A program made the position numbers and the translations under genes. From Aliidiomarina sedimenti (GTDB lineage Bacteria; Pseudomonadota; Gammaproteobacteria; Enterobacterales; Alteromonadaceae): 64,000 bases of DNA. Each line of letters opens with the position of its first letter. Position 1 is the stretch's first letter. Where the stretch lies: assembly GCF_003986955.1 (NCBI RefSeq), contig NZ_PIPN01000002.1:372001-436000 (forward strand). Direction: 5' to 3'. Below are positions 46,269-55,210 of the stretch, one piece after another. A model generated the notes under the pieces. It did no database searches and was not told the origin of the DNA. It saw nothing but the letters and a program-made list of their open reading frames with translations.

Positions 46269-47669
46269 ATGAGCAGACCGCAGGCTGAGCAATTCTCCAA
46301 CGACAGCATCGTCGCCCAAGCAACTCCTCCCGGCAAAGGCGGCGTGGGCATTGTCCGTGTCTCAGGGCCACAGGCTGAGTTGGTGGCACACCATCTGCTA
46401 GGCCACTGCCCTAAACCACGCTATGCAGACTACACGCCGTTCAGCGATGGCAAAGGCCAGGTGCTGGATCAAGGCATCGCCCTGTTCTTTAAAGGGCCGA
46501 ATTCATTCACCGGTGAAAATGTACTTGAATTGCAGGGTCACGGTGGCCCCGTCGTCATCGATATGCTGATTAGGGAGATCCTGACGTTACCTGGCCTGCG
46601 CATGGCCCGACCAGGAGAATTCAGTGAGCGGGCCTTCATCAACGACAAGCTCGACCTTGCCCAGGCTGAAGCGATTGCGGATTTAATCGACACCACCTCA
46701 GAGCAGGCCGCACGGATGGCCTTACAAAGCCTGCAGGGGGAGTTCTCGCACCGGATTGATGTACTGGTCGATGCGGTTATTCAGTTACGTATGTATGTCG
46801 AAGCCTCAATTGATTTTCCCGACGAGGAAATTGATTTTCTTAGTGATGGCAAAGTGGCGAACGATCTCAACCGCATCATTGATAATCTCCTGGCTGTCGA
46901 ACGCGAAGCCCGCCAGGGGTCTTTATTGCGAGAAGGCATGCGGGTTGTTATCGCCGGCCGGCCGAACGCCGGTAAATCCAGTTTGCTTAACGCATTGGCG
47001 GGCCGTGAATCAGCGATTGTAACGGACATTGCAGGGACCACCCGCGATGTCCTTCGCGAACACATTCAAATTGATGGGATGCCACTGCATATCATAGATA
47101 CCGCAGGGCTGCGGGAAAGTCCGGATAAAGTTGAGAAAATAGGTATTGAACGGGCTTGGCAGGAAATCGAGCAAGCCGACCGTGTGCTATTTATGGTCGA
47201 CAGCAGTGAAACATCCGCAAATGACCCAATGGATATCTGGCCGGAATTCTTTCAGCGGCTGCCTGAGCATATCCCCTACAGTGTAATTCGCAACAAAGCG
47301 GATTTAAGCGATGAACCGGCTACTATTCAACACCACCAGGGCCACAACCAGCAAAACGTGCCAGTGTTGAACCTGTCCGCTAAAACCGGCCTTGGCATCG
47401 AACTTCTGCGCTCTCATCTGAAAGAATGCATGGGCTTCAATGACAACATGGAAGGGGGCTTTATGGCCCGCCGCCGCCATCTTACCGCACTGGAAATGGC
47501 CCGAAATCACCTGCTATCAGGCAAGGAACAGCTGGAGCTGAACATGGCGGGGGAAATCCTCGCCGAAGAACTGCGCCTTACCCAACAGCATTTAAATGAA
47601 ATCACCGGTGAATTCACCAGCGACGACCTGCTTGGTAAAATTTTCGGCTCTTTCTGTATCGGCAAATAA
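46269..47669 (+). CDS. mnmE: tRNA uridine-5-carboxymethylaminomethyl GTPase MnmE
   Basis: With MnmG it installs the cmnm5 group on U34 of certain tRNAs. The 466-residue protein has an N-terminal formyl-THF-binding domain opening with [20 protein letters not shown]. The inserted G domain shows P-loop GRPNAGKSS and switch DTAGLRE, and the C-terminal CIGK carries the essential Cys. The partner mnmG lies 13.6 kb away, across oriC. Confidence 0.97.
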   Translation: MSRPQAEQFSNDSIVAQATPPGKGGVGIVRVSGPQAELVAHHLLGHCPKPRYADYTPFSDGKGQVLDQGIALFFKGPNSFTGENVLELQGHGGPVVIDMLIREILTLPGLRMARPGEFSERAFINDKLDLAQAEAIADLIDTTSEQAARMALQSLQGEFSHRIDVLVDAVIQLRMYVEASIDFPDEEIDFLSDGKVANDLNRIIDNLLAVEREARQGSLLREGMRVVIAGRPNAGKSSLLNALAGRESAIVTDIAGTTRDVLREHIQIDGMPLHIIDTAGLRESPDKVEKIGIERAWQEIEQADRVLFMVDSSETSANDPMDIWPEFFQRLPEHIPYSVIRNKADLSDEPATIQHHQGHNQQNVPVLNLSAKTGLGIELLRSHLKECMGFNDNMEGGFMARRRHLTALEMARNHLLSGKEQLELNMAGEILAEELRLTQQHLNEITGEFTSDDLLGKIFGSFCIGK

Positions 47670-47700
47670 AAAGCTACCATTGGATCAGCGCAATGGTAGC
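47666..47700 (-). terminator. Terminator of the quinone oxidoreductase unit
   Basis: A perfect 10-bp stem, GCTACCATTG/CAATGGTAGC, with an eight-base loop. On the minus strand five T follow. It lies directly after the MDR oxidoreductase stop and abuts the end of mnmE. Confidence 0.8.
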
Positions 47701-47711
47701 CAGCTGGCGAC

Positions 47712-48689
47712 TCAGGGTTTGAGCAGGACTTTGCCTTTGCGGCCCGGCTCAAGGGTAGCCCGGGCAGCCTCGGCTGCCTCGGCCAGTTCATAAACACTGT
47801 CAACAGAGAGTTTCAGCTCACCACTCAGGGTACGCTTTAGAAGCTCTCCAACCAGACGTTGTTTGTTCTCTGAGCTCATCTCCTGACTAACCTTACTGCC
47901 CCAAAATCCTTTCACTGTGGCTTGTTTGAAGATCACATCCCCGGAGCCAATGCTCATCGGCTCACCGGTCATTGAGCCAAAGGAAACCAGGGTGCCGCCT
48001 TCGCCAAGCAGCGTCATCAAGTCCCCGCTCGCCTTGCCTCCAATAGAGTCGACGGCAGCGCTAATAGAATTGTCACCGACCAGAGCCCGAACCTGATCCT
48101 GCCAATCTGCCTGAGCGGTAGAAACCGCATTGGTAATACCCAGCTCGGCCAATTCATCAACACCTGCATCACGGCGTACCAAATTGATGGTATGCACACC
48201 GCGAGCAGCTGCCAACATCGCCAGGGTTTTCCCAACGGCGCCGTTTGCCGTGTTTTGCACCACCCACTGACCAGCCTCGACCTGCAGGAACTCAAGCAGC
48301 ATCAACGCGCTCAGTGGCATTGCAATCAACTGAGCCGCGGTTTCATCTTTAATCTGGTCAGGCATCGGGATTGTCATTCGCGCTGGCGCGGTGAAATACT
48401 CGGCCCAGGTGCCGTGTGCGCTGGCGACAGCGACCCGTTGCCCGACCGACAGACCGTCCACACCTTCGCCAAGCGCGTCGATTACGCCGACGGCCTCGCT
48501 TCCGCCAATGGCTGGCAGCTCGGGTTTATAGCCATACTGGCCGCGTATAGTCCAAAGATCATGATGGTGTATCGAACCCAACAGTGTCTTAATCCGGACT
48601 TCGCCCGGGCCAGGCTGTGGAACTGGGCTATCGCCGAGCTTGAGAACATCAGCAGGTTCACCGAATTCAGTATAAATAGCACTGCGCAT
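47712..48689 (-). CDS. MDR-family zinc-binding dehydrogenase / quinone oxidoreductase
   Basis: A 325-residue medium-chain reductase. It has a GroES-like N-terminal domain and a Rossmann domain (QNTANGAVGKTLAMLAAARG). The usual catalytic-zinc ligands are lacking, as in quinone reductases of the zeta-crystallin/enoyl reductase branch. It likely reduces reactive enones or quinones with NADPH. It lies 61 bases after the DJ-1-like gene, downstream of the NemR-like operator, which supports a role in electrophile detoxification (inference). Confidence 0.83.
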   Translation of the reverse strand: MRSAIYTEFGEPADVLKLGDSPVPQPGPGEVRIKTLLGSIHHHDLWTIRGQYGYKPELPAIGGSEAVGVIDALGEGVDGLSVGQRVAVASAHGTWAEYFTAPARMTIPMPDQIKDETAAQLIAMPLSALMLLEFLQVEAGQWVVQNTANGAVGKTLAMLAAARGVHTINLVRRDAGVDELAELGITNAVSTAQADWQDQVRALVGDNSISAAVDSIGGKASGDLMTLLGEGGTLVSFGSMTGEPMSIGSGDVIFKQATVKGFWGSKVSQEMSSENKQRLVGELLKRTLSGELKLSVDSVYELAEAAEAARATLEPGRKGKVLLKP

Positions 48690-48750
48690 ATCAAATTCCT
48701 TAACTAAATAAATTCCAAATAACCGTTTCTTGTCGAGCCAGGCTGGCCGA

Positions 48751-49425
48751 CTACAACAGTTTAAGTAATGCTGAAGCAGTCGCTTCGGAGCTAGCCGGGT
48801 TCTGACCAGTCACCAAATACCCATCCGTCACCGCCAGAGGTTCCCAGTCCGGGCCTTTTTCATACAGACCCCCTAACCGTTTAAACTCATCTTCGATCAG
48901 GAAAGGTACCACCTCAGTCAGGCCCACAGCGTCTTCTTCACTGTTCGAGAACCCGGTTACCCGGCGACCCGCCACTAACGGCTGACCGTCAGCGTCGCGC
49001 ACCTTTACCAATGCGCCAGGTGCGTGACAGACTAAAGCAAGCGGCTTGTCAGCACGGGCAAAGGCTTCGAGTAAATTAATTGAGGTTGTATCAGTCGCAA
49101 GATCCCACAACGGCCCATGCCCTCCAGGATAGAACACAGCATCGAAATCAGCCGCATCAACCTGACTCAGTGCCAGGGTCGCTGCCAACTGCTTGTTCGC
49201 CTCGTCGTCCTGGCGAAAGCGCTCTGTCGCAGCGGTCTGTGCTGATTCGTCGTCACTCTTAGGATCCAGCGGCGGCTGGCCACCAGCGGGGGATGCCAGG
49301 GTAACGTCCGCGCCAGCGTCTTTAAATACATAGTAGGGTGCCGCTAACTCTTCCAGCCAGAAGCCAGTCTTCTCTCCGGTGTCACCTAAACGATCATGAG
49401 ACGTTAAAACAACTAAAATTTTCAT
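48751..49425 (-). CDS. DJ-1/PfpI-superfamily protein (class I glutamine amidotransferase-like)
   Basis: A 224-residue protein with the nucleophile-elbow Cys-His pair at Cys133-His134 (LVCHAPGALV), an acidic partner at Glu25/26 and YPGGHGPLWDLA. It is close to the HchA/Hsp31-like branch linked to glyoxalase III or carbonyl-stress protection; which activity applies is undetermined. First gene of a two-gene unit with the oxidoreductase. A TetR-type operator lies about 100 bases upstream. Confidence 0.87.
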   Translation of the reverse strand: MKILVVLTSHDRLGDTGEKTGFWLEELAAPYYVFKDAGADVTLASPAGGQPPLDPKSDDESAQTAATERFRQDDEANKQLAATLALSQVDAADFDAVFYPGGHGPLWDLATDTTSINLLEAFARADKPLALVCHAPGALVKVRDADGQPLVAGRRVTGFSNSEEDAVGLTEVVPFLIEDEFKRLGGLYEKGPDWEPLAVTDGYLVTGQNPASSEATASALLKLL

Positions 49426-49520
49426 AGGTCATTGCTCTCTTCTATTTCTAAACTGAAGTGAATTTCTACATTGAAATGAAGCAGCCAATGCTGCTGCAGG
49501 AGCACCATCTTATTTAAAAT

Positions 49521-49535
49521 TAGACCAGTCGTCTA
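49521..49535. promoter_or_regulatory. TetR/NemR-type operator upstream of the DJ-1 unit
   Basis: The palindrome TAGAC-CAGTC-GTCTA. A near-identical copy (one central base different) lies upstream of the TetR gene at 50188-50202. It precedes AT-rich TAATTTTAAAT on the minus strand, where a -10 could lie. Confidence 0.7.
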
Positions 49536-49542
49536 GAGAAGT

Positions 49543-49574
49543 AAAAATCAGACCCATAAAACTGTTATGGGTCT
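49543..49574 (-). terminator. Terminator of the NemR-like regulator gene
   Basis: A perfect 10-bp stem, AGACCCATAA/TTATGGGTCT, with a five-base loop. On the minus strand GATTTTTA follows. The stop codon of the regulator lies in the stem, and the operator for the next unit begins just beyond. Confidence 0.82.
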
Positions 49575-50166
49575 AATCTAAGCCCAACATCCGTTTAGTA
49601 GCCAGCAGGGCTGACTCAAGTGGTTTCCGATCGCGGGTTATTTTGGCACGCAGACTGGCTCCCATCCATAGCTGATAGAGACTGGTTGCTGCTTCGCTAC
49701 TTTCAGTCCAGGGACGCAATGAGTCATCCGCAACACCTTGCTCCAACGTCTGCGCAAGGCGCGCAATAATAGCTCCAGTTCCCTGTTCGAGGACCTTACG
49801 CATGCCTTCCGACAAGTCACTAACCTCAGCGGCGAGCTTAACCGCCAGACATTTGCCTTTAGGGTCGCAATCGGCCTCAATATCGAGCCAATATTGCCAG
49901 TATCGCATGAGTCGCTGCGCGGCAGAGGCGCCCGGCTGGGTCAATACAGTTTCAAGCTGGAGTAAATAATCCGCAAAGTAGGTTTCCAGCAAGGCTTCAC
50001 CAAAGGCTTCTTTCGACTTGAAATAGTGATAAAACGACCCTTTGGGAACGCCTGCGGTCTGTAGGATTTCATTCAGCCCGACGGCAACAAAGCCTTTACT
50101 GCTGATAATTGGCTTGGCCGTGTCGAGGATATGCTGCCGAACATTGCTGGTTGCTGATAGTTTCAT
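49573..50166 (-). CDS. nemR: NemR-like TetR family electrophile-sensing repressor
   Basis: A 197-residue regulator. The N-terminal helix-turn-helix ends in AGVPKGSFYHYFKSKEAFG. The ligand domain carries GKCLAVKLAAEVSDLSEGMR, closely resembling E. coli NemR around its redox-sensing Cys106. With the ATG 50166 start, the equivalent Cys here is also residue 106; a GTG two codons upstream is the alternative. NemR responds to quinones, aldehydes and HOCl. Matching operators flank its promoter and the DJ-1/oxidoreductase unit. Orthology is inferred from these motifs. Confidence 0.8.
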   Translation of the reverse strand: MKLSATSNVRQHILDTAKPIISSKGFVAVGLNEILQTAGVPKGSFYHYFKSKEAFGEALLETYFADYLLQLETVLTQPGASAAQRLMRYWQYWLDIEADCDPKGKCLAVKLAAEVSDLSEGMRKVLEQGTGAIIARLAQTLEQGVADDSLRPWTESSEAATSLYQLWMGASLRAKITRDRKPLESALLATKRMLGLD

Positions 50167-50187
50167 AGCCACATTTTATAACTTGAT

Positions 50188-50202
50188 TAGACCAGTTGTC
50201 TA
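50188..50202. promoter_or_regulatory. TetR/NemR-type operator upstream of its own gene
   Basis: The palindrome TAGAC-CAGTT-GTCTA, 22 bases upstream of the regulator start. On the minus strand it would overlap a possible promoter (TTGTAG, 18 bases, TTATAA), which would put the transcription start almost at the ATG. The promoter call is therefore weak, while the operator is well supported by repetition. Confidence 0.7.
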
Positions 50203-50371
50203 CAAAGCCGAGCTGTTCTGCTAAATACGCAGTCCAGGAATGTCGAAGTAAGTAAGCGCTCACATCATAAATCAAAAAGTAAGTGCTTAGTAACGGATTG
50301 GTAAGTATCGAAGCGCAAACCTAAGGACTGTTCTCTTGCAAGACGGTCCTGTCGAACCTCGCTACGCACCT

Positions 50372-50400
50372 TTGTCGAAAAGCAACTACACTACTAACTA
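50372..50400 (+). promoter_or_regulatory. Possible promoter of the DUF2959 gene
   Basis: TTGTCG (50372-50377), a 17-base spacer and TAACTA (50395-50400) lie 26 bases before the start codon. A moderate consensus match. Confidence 0.4.
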
Positions 50401-50426
50401 TCGCAATAATAGAGTGAGACAAAGGC

Positions 50427-51101
50427 ATGCATTTGAAAACCTTCCCATTTTCTTTAACCATTATTAAGCTAGCCGCCATTGCAGCAACCTTGCTCAGTGT
50501 AGGCGCCTGTAGCAGTGTCTATTACGATACCATGGAGAAATTCGGCTACGAAAAACGCGACATCCTGGTATCACGGGTTGAAGACTCGCGCGACGCTCAG
50601 TCAGATGCTCAGGAAACCTTCCGCAGCGCCTTAGAACGCTATCAGAGCGTTATCGATACCCCGGAAAGTGACCTCCGTGAAAAATACGAAGAAGTCCGGG
50701 AAGCATATGAAGACAGCGAAGAGGCCGCTAAAGAAGTAAGTGACCGCATCGCGGAAGTCGAAGATGTCGCAGATGACCTGTTTGATGAATGGGAAGATGA
50801 ACTCGATCGCTATACCAATCAGCAGCTTCGTGCTTCCAGCGAACGTCAGCTGGGTGAAACGCGCCAGCAGTATGAAAGTCTGATTAGCCGTATGCAACAA
50901 ACAGAAGAACGTATGGGCCCGGTATTGCGCGCTTTTGAGGACCAAATGTTGTATTTGCGTCACAACCTAAACGCGCAATCCATTGGCGCGCTGGAGAGTG
51001 AACTTACTCAGATCAGAAGTGATGTTGATACCCTGATCCGTAATATGGAAACTTCGATTGCGGAATCTGAAGCCTTCATCCAACGCTTAAGAAGCCAGTA
51101 A
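50427..51101 (+). CDS. DUF2959 family lipoprotein, coiled coil
   Basis: A 224-residue protein with a lipoprotein-type signal (SVGAC, Cys28), then an almost wholly helical, Glu/Arg/Gln-rich body predicted to form coiled coils. Length and the CSSVYYDTMEKFGYEKRDIL opening match DUF2959 proteins, whose function is unknown. It probably lies in the periplasm attached to a membrane. Monocistronic and convergent with the DUF1439 gene. Confidence 0.82.
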   Translation: MHLKTFPFSLTIIKLAAIAATLLSVGACSSVYYDTMEKFGYEKRDILVSRVEDSRDAQSDAQETFRSALERYQSVIDTPESDLREKYEEVREAYEDSEEAAKEVSDRIAEVEDVADDLFDEWEDELDRYTNQQLRASSERQLGETRQQYESLISRMQQTEERMGPVLRAFEDQMLYLRHNLNAQSIGALESELTQIRSDVDTLIRNMETSIAESEAFIQRLRSQ

Positions 51102-51123
51102 CTAATTTTTTAATGCCAATCAA

Positions 51124-51159
51124 GCAGCGTAAAGCGACGTTTCAGTCGCTTTGCGCTTG
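51124..51159. terminator. Hairpin between convergent DUF2959 and DUF1439 genes
   Basis: An 8-bp core stem, AAAGCGAC/GTCGCTTT, extended by imperfect GCG/CGC pairs. The minus-strand stop codon of the DUF1439 gene lies in the loop. A bidirectional transcript end is likely, though the U tracts are poor. Confidence 0.5.
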
Positions 51160-51723
51160 CCCACGATCGGCACTTTTTATCCGCAGTTGTCCGGGCTCCA
51201 CCACCAGATCCATTCCCAGCCGTTGTAATAGCTGATAACGGCTATCGTCCTGATCGAAACGATACACCGGATGTTCATCCAGATAATCATGCAGCAAGCG
51301 GTATATCTCCGTGTGTAAGCCGTTTAAACGAAGCGAGCCAAGCCCTGTCTCGACGGAGGAGTCTTCGAGCACCAAATCGCGAATAAAAATTGCGTGATGT
51401 TCGGCGCTGTAACTAGGAGCGCCGGCCATACTCAAATCAACCGCAACCGGGTATTGCTGACCAAACACAGTCGCATTCAGCGTTGACTGGGTGCGAACCC
51501 GGACTTTGCCATCACCGTCCTGGCCAATATCAAGTTCCAGTGCATCAACATTCAGCGCCGCACTTAAACCCGCAAAGTCGACCTGATAGCGGGTTGACTG
51601 CAGTTCATTCAGCGCCAGCTGCTCCAGTTCATCCTCACTGATGGTGTAATTAATCAACTGACCCATTTGGGCGCACGCTGTCATCAGGCACCCTGCAACT
51701 ACAACTGTTATCAATCTAATCAT
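51142..51723 (-). CDS. DUF1439 (YceB-like) lipoprotein
   Basis: A 193-residue envelope protein with a lipobox around Cys17 (LMTAC). The beta-rich body begins INYTISEDELEQLA, matching DUF1439/YceB lipoproteins, which are thought to bind hydrophobic ligands. The function is not established. It overlaps the Nudix gene by four bases (ATGA) and is probably translated with it. Confidence 0.82.
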   Translation of the reverse strand: MIRLITVVVAGCLMTACAQMGQLINYTISEDELEQLALNELQSTRYQVDFAGLSAALNVDALELDIGQDGDGKVRVRTQSTLNATVFGQQYPVAVDLSMAGAPSYSAEHHAIFIRDLVLEDSSVETGLGSLRLNGLHTEIYRLLHDYLDEHPVYRFDQDDSRYQLLQRLGMDLVVEPGQLRIKSADRGQAQSD

Positions 51724-52304
51724 AATGACGCTTCCCGTTCACTTGGTGGTTGGCCTGGCTTTTCTGTGTCACCAGCTAAGAGTTCACTGGCAACCCGTTC
51801 CATAACCAGTGTCTCACGCCCTATAGATATGCCCATACTGTCAGGCCGACGCTGCATTACCTGACGGTTATGACGAATCGCGTCATTCAGCGCCACCCAC
51901 TCGACCGACATACCATTGCTAACTTCATAGTGTTCCAGCTGATTCGCAACCAATGGCTGGTTGAGTTTGCAGTGGTACCAGTAGGAGGTCTGAAACATCA
52001 TGTCCCAGTCCGCTTTCCAGGTAGGCTGATGTTCCGTGACTTTGCCAAAAGGCGCGATGATATCAATATCATGGGCACCGGCTTCTTCATGCAGTTCACG
52101 GCGCAACCCCAGCTGAGGATCTTCGCCCGCATCCAGTCCACCCCCAGGGAAGCTGAAGTCGTCATAGCGTGATGTATACATCAATAGTATTTTTTCATCG
52201 CGCAGAACAATACCGCGTGCTGCTTCACGTTTTAGCACTTTCAGATCTTGCTGGTTACCCAGGCTTTCAATAGAGTGGTGGGTAAGGTGCGCTAACAACC
52301 GCAT
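51720..52304 (-). CDS. Nudix hydrolase
   Basis: A 194-residue pyrophosphohydrolase. The Nudix box GGGLDAGEDPQLGLRRELHE continuing into EAGA matches Gx5Ex7REUxEExGU fully, so it should bind Mg2+ and be active. The start at ATG 52304 is set by GGAG eight bases upstream; the frame extends 22 codons further without support. The substrate (a nucleoside diphosphate derivative) is unknown. Confidence 0.88.
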   Translation of the reverse strand: MRLLAHLTHHSIESLGNQQDLKVLKREAARGIVLRDEKILLMYTSRYDDFSFPGGGLDAGEDPQLGLRRELHEEAGAHDIDIIAPFGKVTEHQPTWKADWDMMFQTSYWYHCKLNQPLVANQLEHYEVSNGMSVEWVALNDAIRHNRQVMQRRPDSMGISIGRETLVMERVASELLAGDTEKPGQPPSEREASL

Positions 52305-52389
52305 ACAGGGCGCTCCGTTGCTTGATAGATTAACTGGACAAAAAAACAGCGCAGAGTATACATCAGGCACCCACTAAAAGAGAGGGGCG

Positions 52390-53493
52390 TTACTTACGCA
52401 ACACGTCCGCCAGCGGCTTTAACCTCGGAATATGCGATATCACGACCATAATAACAGTCATTACCGGCACTGCGAGTAACACCCCGACAGGTCCCCATAG
52501 CCAACCCCAGAAAAAGATAGAGACAAAAACGATGATCGGGTTAACCGCTAAACGCTGGCCGTGAATGTAGGGTTCAAGAAAGAAGCCGATAACGGTAATC
52601 AAAAGCACAAACGCCCCCGGAACCAGGAGAATTTGCCACAGCTCCTGGAACGTAGCCACCGAAACCACCAATAGCAGACCCGTACCAAGAATACCGCCAA
52701 TGTATGGAATAAAACGGACTAAACCAGCCACTAGTCCCCACAATACAGGCGTGGGTAAACCAACGGCCCAGGATAACAAACCAACCGCCACACCAATGCC
52801 GACATTAACTGAGGTGATTACTCCCAGGTAACGGGCTATCTGCTCCTGACCGGAACGCACGATGCATAGAAAGATATGCCGCCGCTGGCGACGCATTTGT
52901 TGCGCCAGATTGCGCACCAACACATCACCGCTGACCAGAATAAAATAGGTTAGCGCCAGCGCTAACGCGAGACCCGTTACGCCACTTTGTACTTGTGTCG
53001 CAAGCCGGTTCTGCCAAAGTTCACTTTCATGAATAATAACCTGAGGTTCGTCCGACTCTTCGACTTCATCTTCAACTTCGGCCTGAATATCTTCGGCCGC
53101 TCGTTGTAACTTTTCCAAATCCTGCTGAACTTCGCTACGCCCCTGCAATAACCTTTCAACCGCACGGGGCGCATCTTCCGCCCATTGTGTTAGCGGTGCG
53201 AAAACCCCGTAACCAATACCGGCAAGTGCAGCAATAAAGGTTAGGATCAAAGCCAACGCGCTTATGGTGCGCGGAATATGCCAGCGTTTGCCGGCAGTCG
53301 CGACCGCCGGTGCCATCAACAGGCTTAACAGCAACGCAAAAACAATCGGCAGCAAAATTTCACTGGCCAGAAACAAAGTATATAAAACCGCAAAGGTGAA
53401 CAGCCCATAAATAGGCGTGCTTAAATCCTGTTTCTTGATGGTTTTTAGTAAGCTGGAATTGCTTTTGGATTCAGGGTTCTGACTGCTTTGCAT
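52390..53493 (-). CDS. AI-2E family transporter / PerM-like permease
   Basis: A 367-residue membrane protein of the UPF0118/AI-2E exporter family. Hydrophobic helices at both ends flank a charged, Glu-rich coiled segment (about residues 110-150). The C-terminal region with PILWGLVAGLVRFIPYIGGI-like packing (here PVLWGLVAGLVRFIPYIGG) is diagnostic. Some members are Na+/H+ antiporters in halophiles, so an ion role is possible. The start at ATG 53493 follows GAGG; an ATG at 53508 is the alternative. Confidence 0.85.
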   Translation of the reverse strand: MQSSQNPESKSNSSLLKTIKKQDLSTPIYGLFTFAVLYTLFLASEILLPIVFALLLSLLMAPAVATAGKRWHIPRTISALALILTFIAALAGIGYGVFAPLTQWAEDAPRAVERLLQGRSEVQQDLEKLQRAAEDIQAEVEDEVEESDEPQVIIHESELWQNRLATQVQSGVTGLALALALTYFILVSGDVLVRNLAQQMRRQRRHIFLCIVRSGQEQIARYLGVITSVNVGIGVAVGLLSWAVGLPTPVLWGLVAGLVRFIPYIGGILGTGLLLVVSVATFQELWQILLVPGAFVLLITVIGFFLEPYIHGQRLAVNPIIVFVSIFFWGWLWGPVGVLLAVPVMTVIMVVISHIPRLKPLADVLRK

Positions 53494-53648
53494 AAACCGC
53501 CTCAACATATCTTATTGTTATAACTGCTGCTAACTATAGCTTACTGCGGCATTTCTAAATGATAAGTTTTTCTAAGTTAACAGATACTATAAATACATCT
53601 TCAAAACGCTAAAATTTTGTTGAGAAACGCGCAAAAACCAAAGCCAGC

Positions 53649-53657
53649 TGCTAGAAT
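53649..53657 (+). promoter_or_regulatory. nhaD: Extended -10 promoter of nhaD
   Basis: TGCTAGAAT matches the extended -10 pattern (TGn plus TAGAAT), with no good -35. It would give a leader of about 90 bases containing a small CAGGT/ACCTG stem-loop (53668-53686). Confidence 0.5.
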
Positions 53658-53751
53658 CCGCCCGTCTCAGGTTGTCCTCCGACCTGTCTCACCGAGCAAT
53701 TATCTTTGCTAGCAACAAACACAACTAATCACTGAATTAGAAGAGTAAAGC

Positions 53752-55194
53752 ATGAAACGAAGCAAACTTGGCCTCCTCGGCCTTGGGCTTGGTCTTGCAC
53801 CCGCCCCCGTATTCGCCGCCAGCGGCACTCTTGACCTGACCACCTCAGGTGTTGGCTATATCGCCCTAATTATTTTCACCCTAGCCTATTTACTGGTCAT
53901 GGGTGAAGAAAAATTGCATCTGCGTAAATCGAAACCTGTACTCGTCGCCGCCGGTATTATATGGGCTCTGATTGGCTGGCACTATGTCCAGGCGGGCCTG
54001 CCTTATGAAACGGCAGATGCCTTCAAGCACACCTTGCTTGAATTCGCCGAACTGATGCTCTTCTTGCTGGTCGCAATGACCTACATTAATGCGCTGGAAG
54101 AACGTCGCGCATTTGATGCGCTGCGGGCCTGGCTGGTGCGGAAAGGCTTTAGTTACCCAGCACTGTTCTGGATTACCGGCCTGTTGGCGTTTTTCCTTTC
54201 CCCCATCGCCGATAACCTCACCACCGCCTTGCTGATGTGCGCGGTGGTCATGAAAGTGGCAGAGCACGACAGCAAGTTCATTGGTTTAAGCTGCGTCAAT
54301 ATTGTCTTAGCCGCCAATGCGGGCGGTGCGTTCAGTCCATTCGGCGACATTACCACACTGATGGTGTGGCAGGCCGGCGTTATCAACTTCCAGGAATTTT
54401 TTGTGCTCTTCATTCCGGCAGCCGTCAGTTACCTGGTGCCGGCCTGCGCAATGTATTATTTTGTGCCAAAAACCAAACCAGGTGGCGTGATCGAGAACGT
54501 CGAGCTGAAACGAGGCGCTATCCGCATTGCCTGTCTGTTTGTCTTCACCGTAATTACAGCGGTGTGCTTTAAAACCTTACTTAACTTACCGCCGGTCATG
54601 GGCATGATGATGGGCCTGGGTTACCTGCAGTTCTTTGGTTATTTCCTGCGCATGACGTTGCCGGGCTCACTGGCCCGTAAACGGGCAAAAGCCGAGCAAC
54701 GTGGCGATCAACAGGCATTGAAACGGCTTGGTGGGGTAGTTCCTTTTGATGTCTTCAGCCGGGTTCAGCGGGCCGAATGGGACACCTTACTCTTTTTCTA
54801 TGGGGTCGTGATGTGTGTCGGTGGCCTCGGCTACATGGGTTATCTCGCCGTACTCTCCAACTTCCTCTATCTGGACTGGAATGCAACCGGCGCCAACATT
54901 GTGCTTGGCTTGCTCAGTGCCGTGATCGATAACATTCCAGTAATGTTCGCTGTACTTACCATGATGCCAGATATGAGCCATGGTCATTGGCTGCTGATCA
55001 CGCTTACCGCAGGTATCGGTGGCAGCCTGCTATCCGTCGGCTCCGCAGCAGGAGTCGCTTTGATGGGACAGGCCCGGGGTCATTACACCTTTTTTGGACA
55101 CCTGAAATGGTCCCCGGTCATCTTATTAGGCTATATAGCCGGGGTTGCGGTTCATCTCTGGCTCAACGCCAGTTACTTCGCTATTCATTCATAG
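53752..55194 (+). CDS. nhaD: Na+/H+ antiporter NhaD
   Basis: A 480-residue membrane antiporter of the ArsB/NhaD ion-transporter superfamily, with about 12-13 hydrophobic segments. The conserved SPIADNLTTALLMC region and the matching SAVIDNIPVMF of the second half are typical of NhaD. An N-terminal signal-like segment (ending VFAAS) is present, as in other members. NhaD expels Na+ at alkaline pH and is characteristic of halophilic and marine gammaproteobacteria. Confidence 0.93.
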   Translation: MKRSKLGLLGLGLGLAPAPVFAASGTLDLTTSGVGYIALIIFTLAYLLVMGEEKLHLRKSKPVLVAAGIIWALIGWHYVQAGLPYETADAFKHTLLEFAELMLFLLVAMTYINALEERRAFDALRAWLVRKGFSYPALFWITGLLAFFLSPIADNLTTALLMCAVVMKVAEHDSKFIGLSCVNIVLAANAGGAFSPFGDITTLMVWQAGVINFQEFFVLFIPAAVSYLVPACAMYYFVPKTKPGGVIENVELKRGAIRIACLFVFTVITAVCFKTLLNLPPVMGMMMGLGYLQFFGYFLRMTLPGSLARKRAKAEQRGDQQALKRLGGVVPFDVFSRVQRAEWDTLLFFYGVVMCVGGLGYMGYLAVLSNFLYLDWNATGANIVLGLLSAVIDNIPVMFAVLTMMPDMSHGHWLLITLTAGIGGSLLSVGSAAGVALMGQARGHYTFFGHLKWSPVILLGYIAGVAVHLWLNASYFAIHS

Positions 55195-55210
55195 TGGTAT
55201 CGACCACAGG

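Noticed and set aside
50230-50330. Repeated GTAAGT-like words between the NemR-like gene and the DUF2959 gene
   Set aside because: Short, irregularly spaced and imperfect; not distinguishable from chance in a 250-base AT-rich gap.
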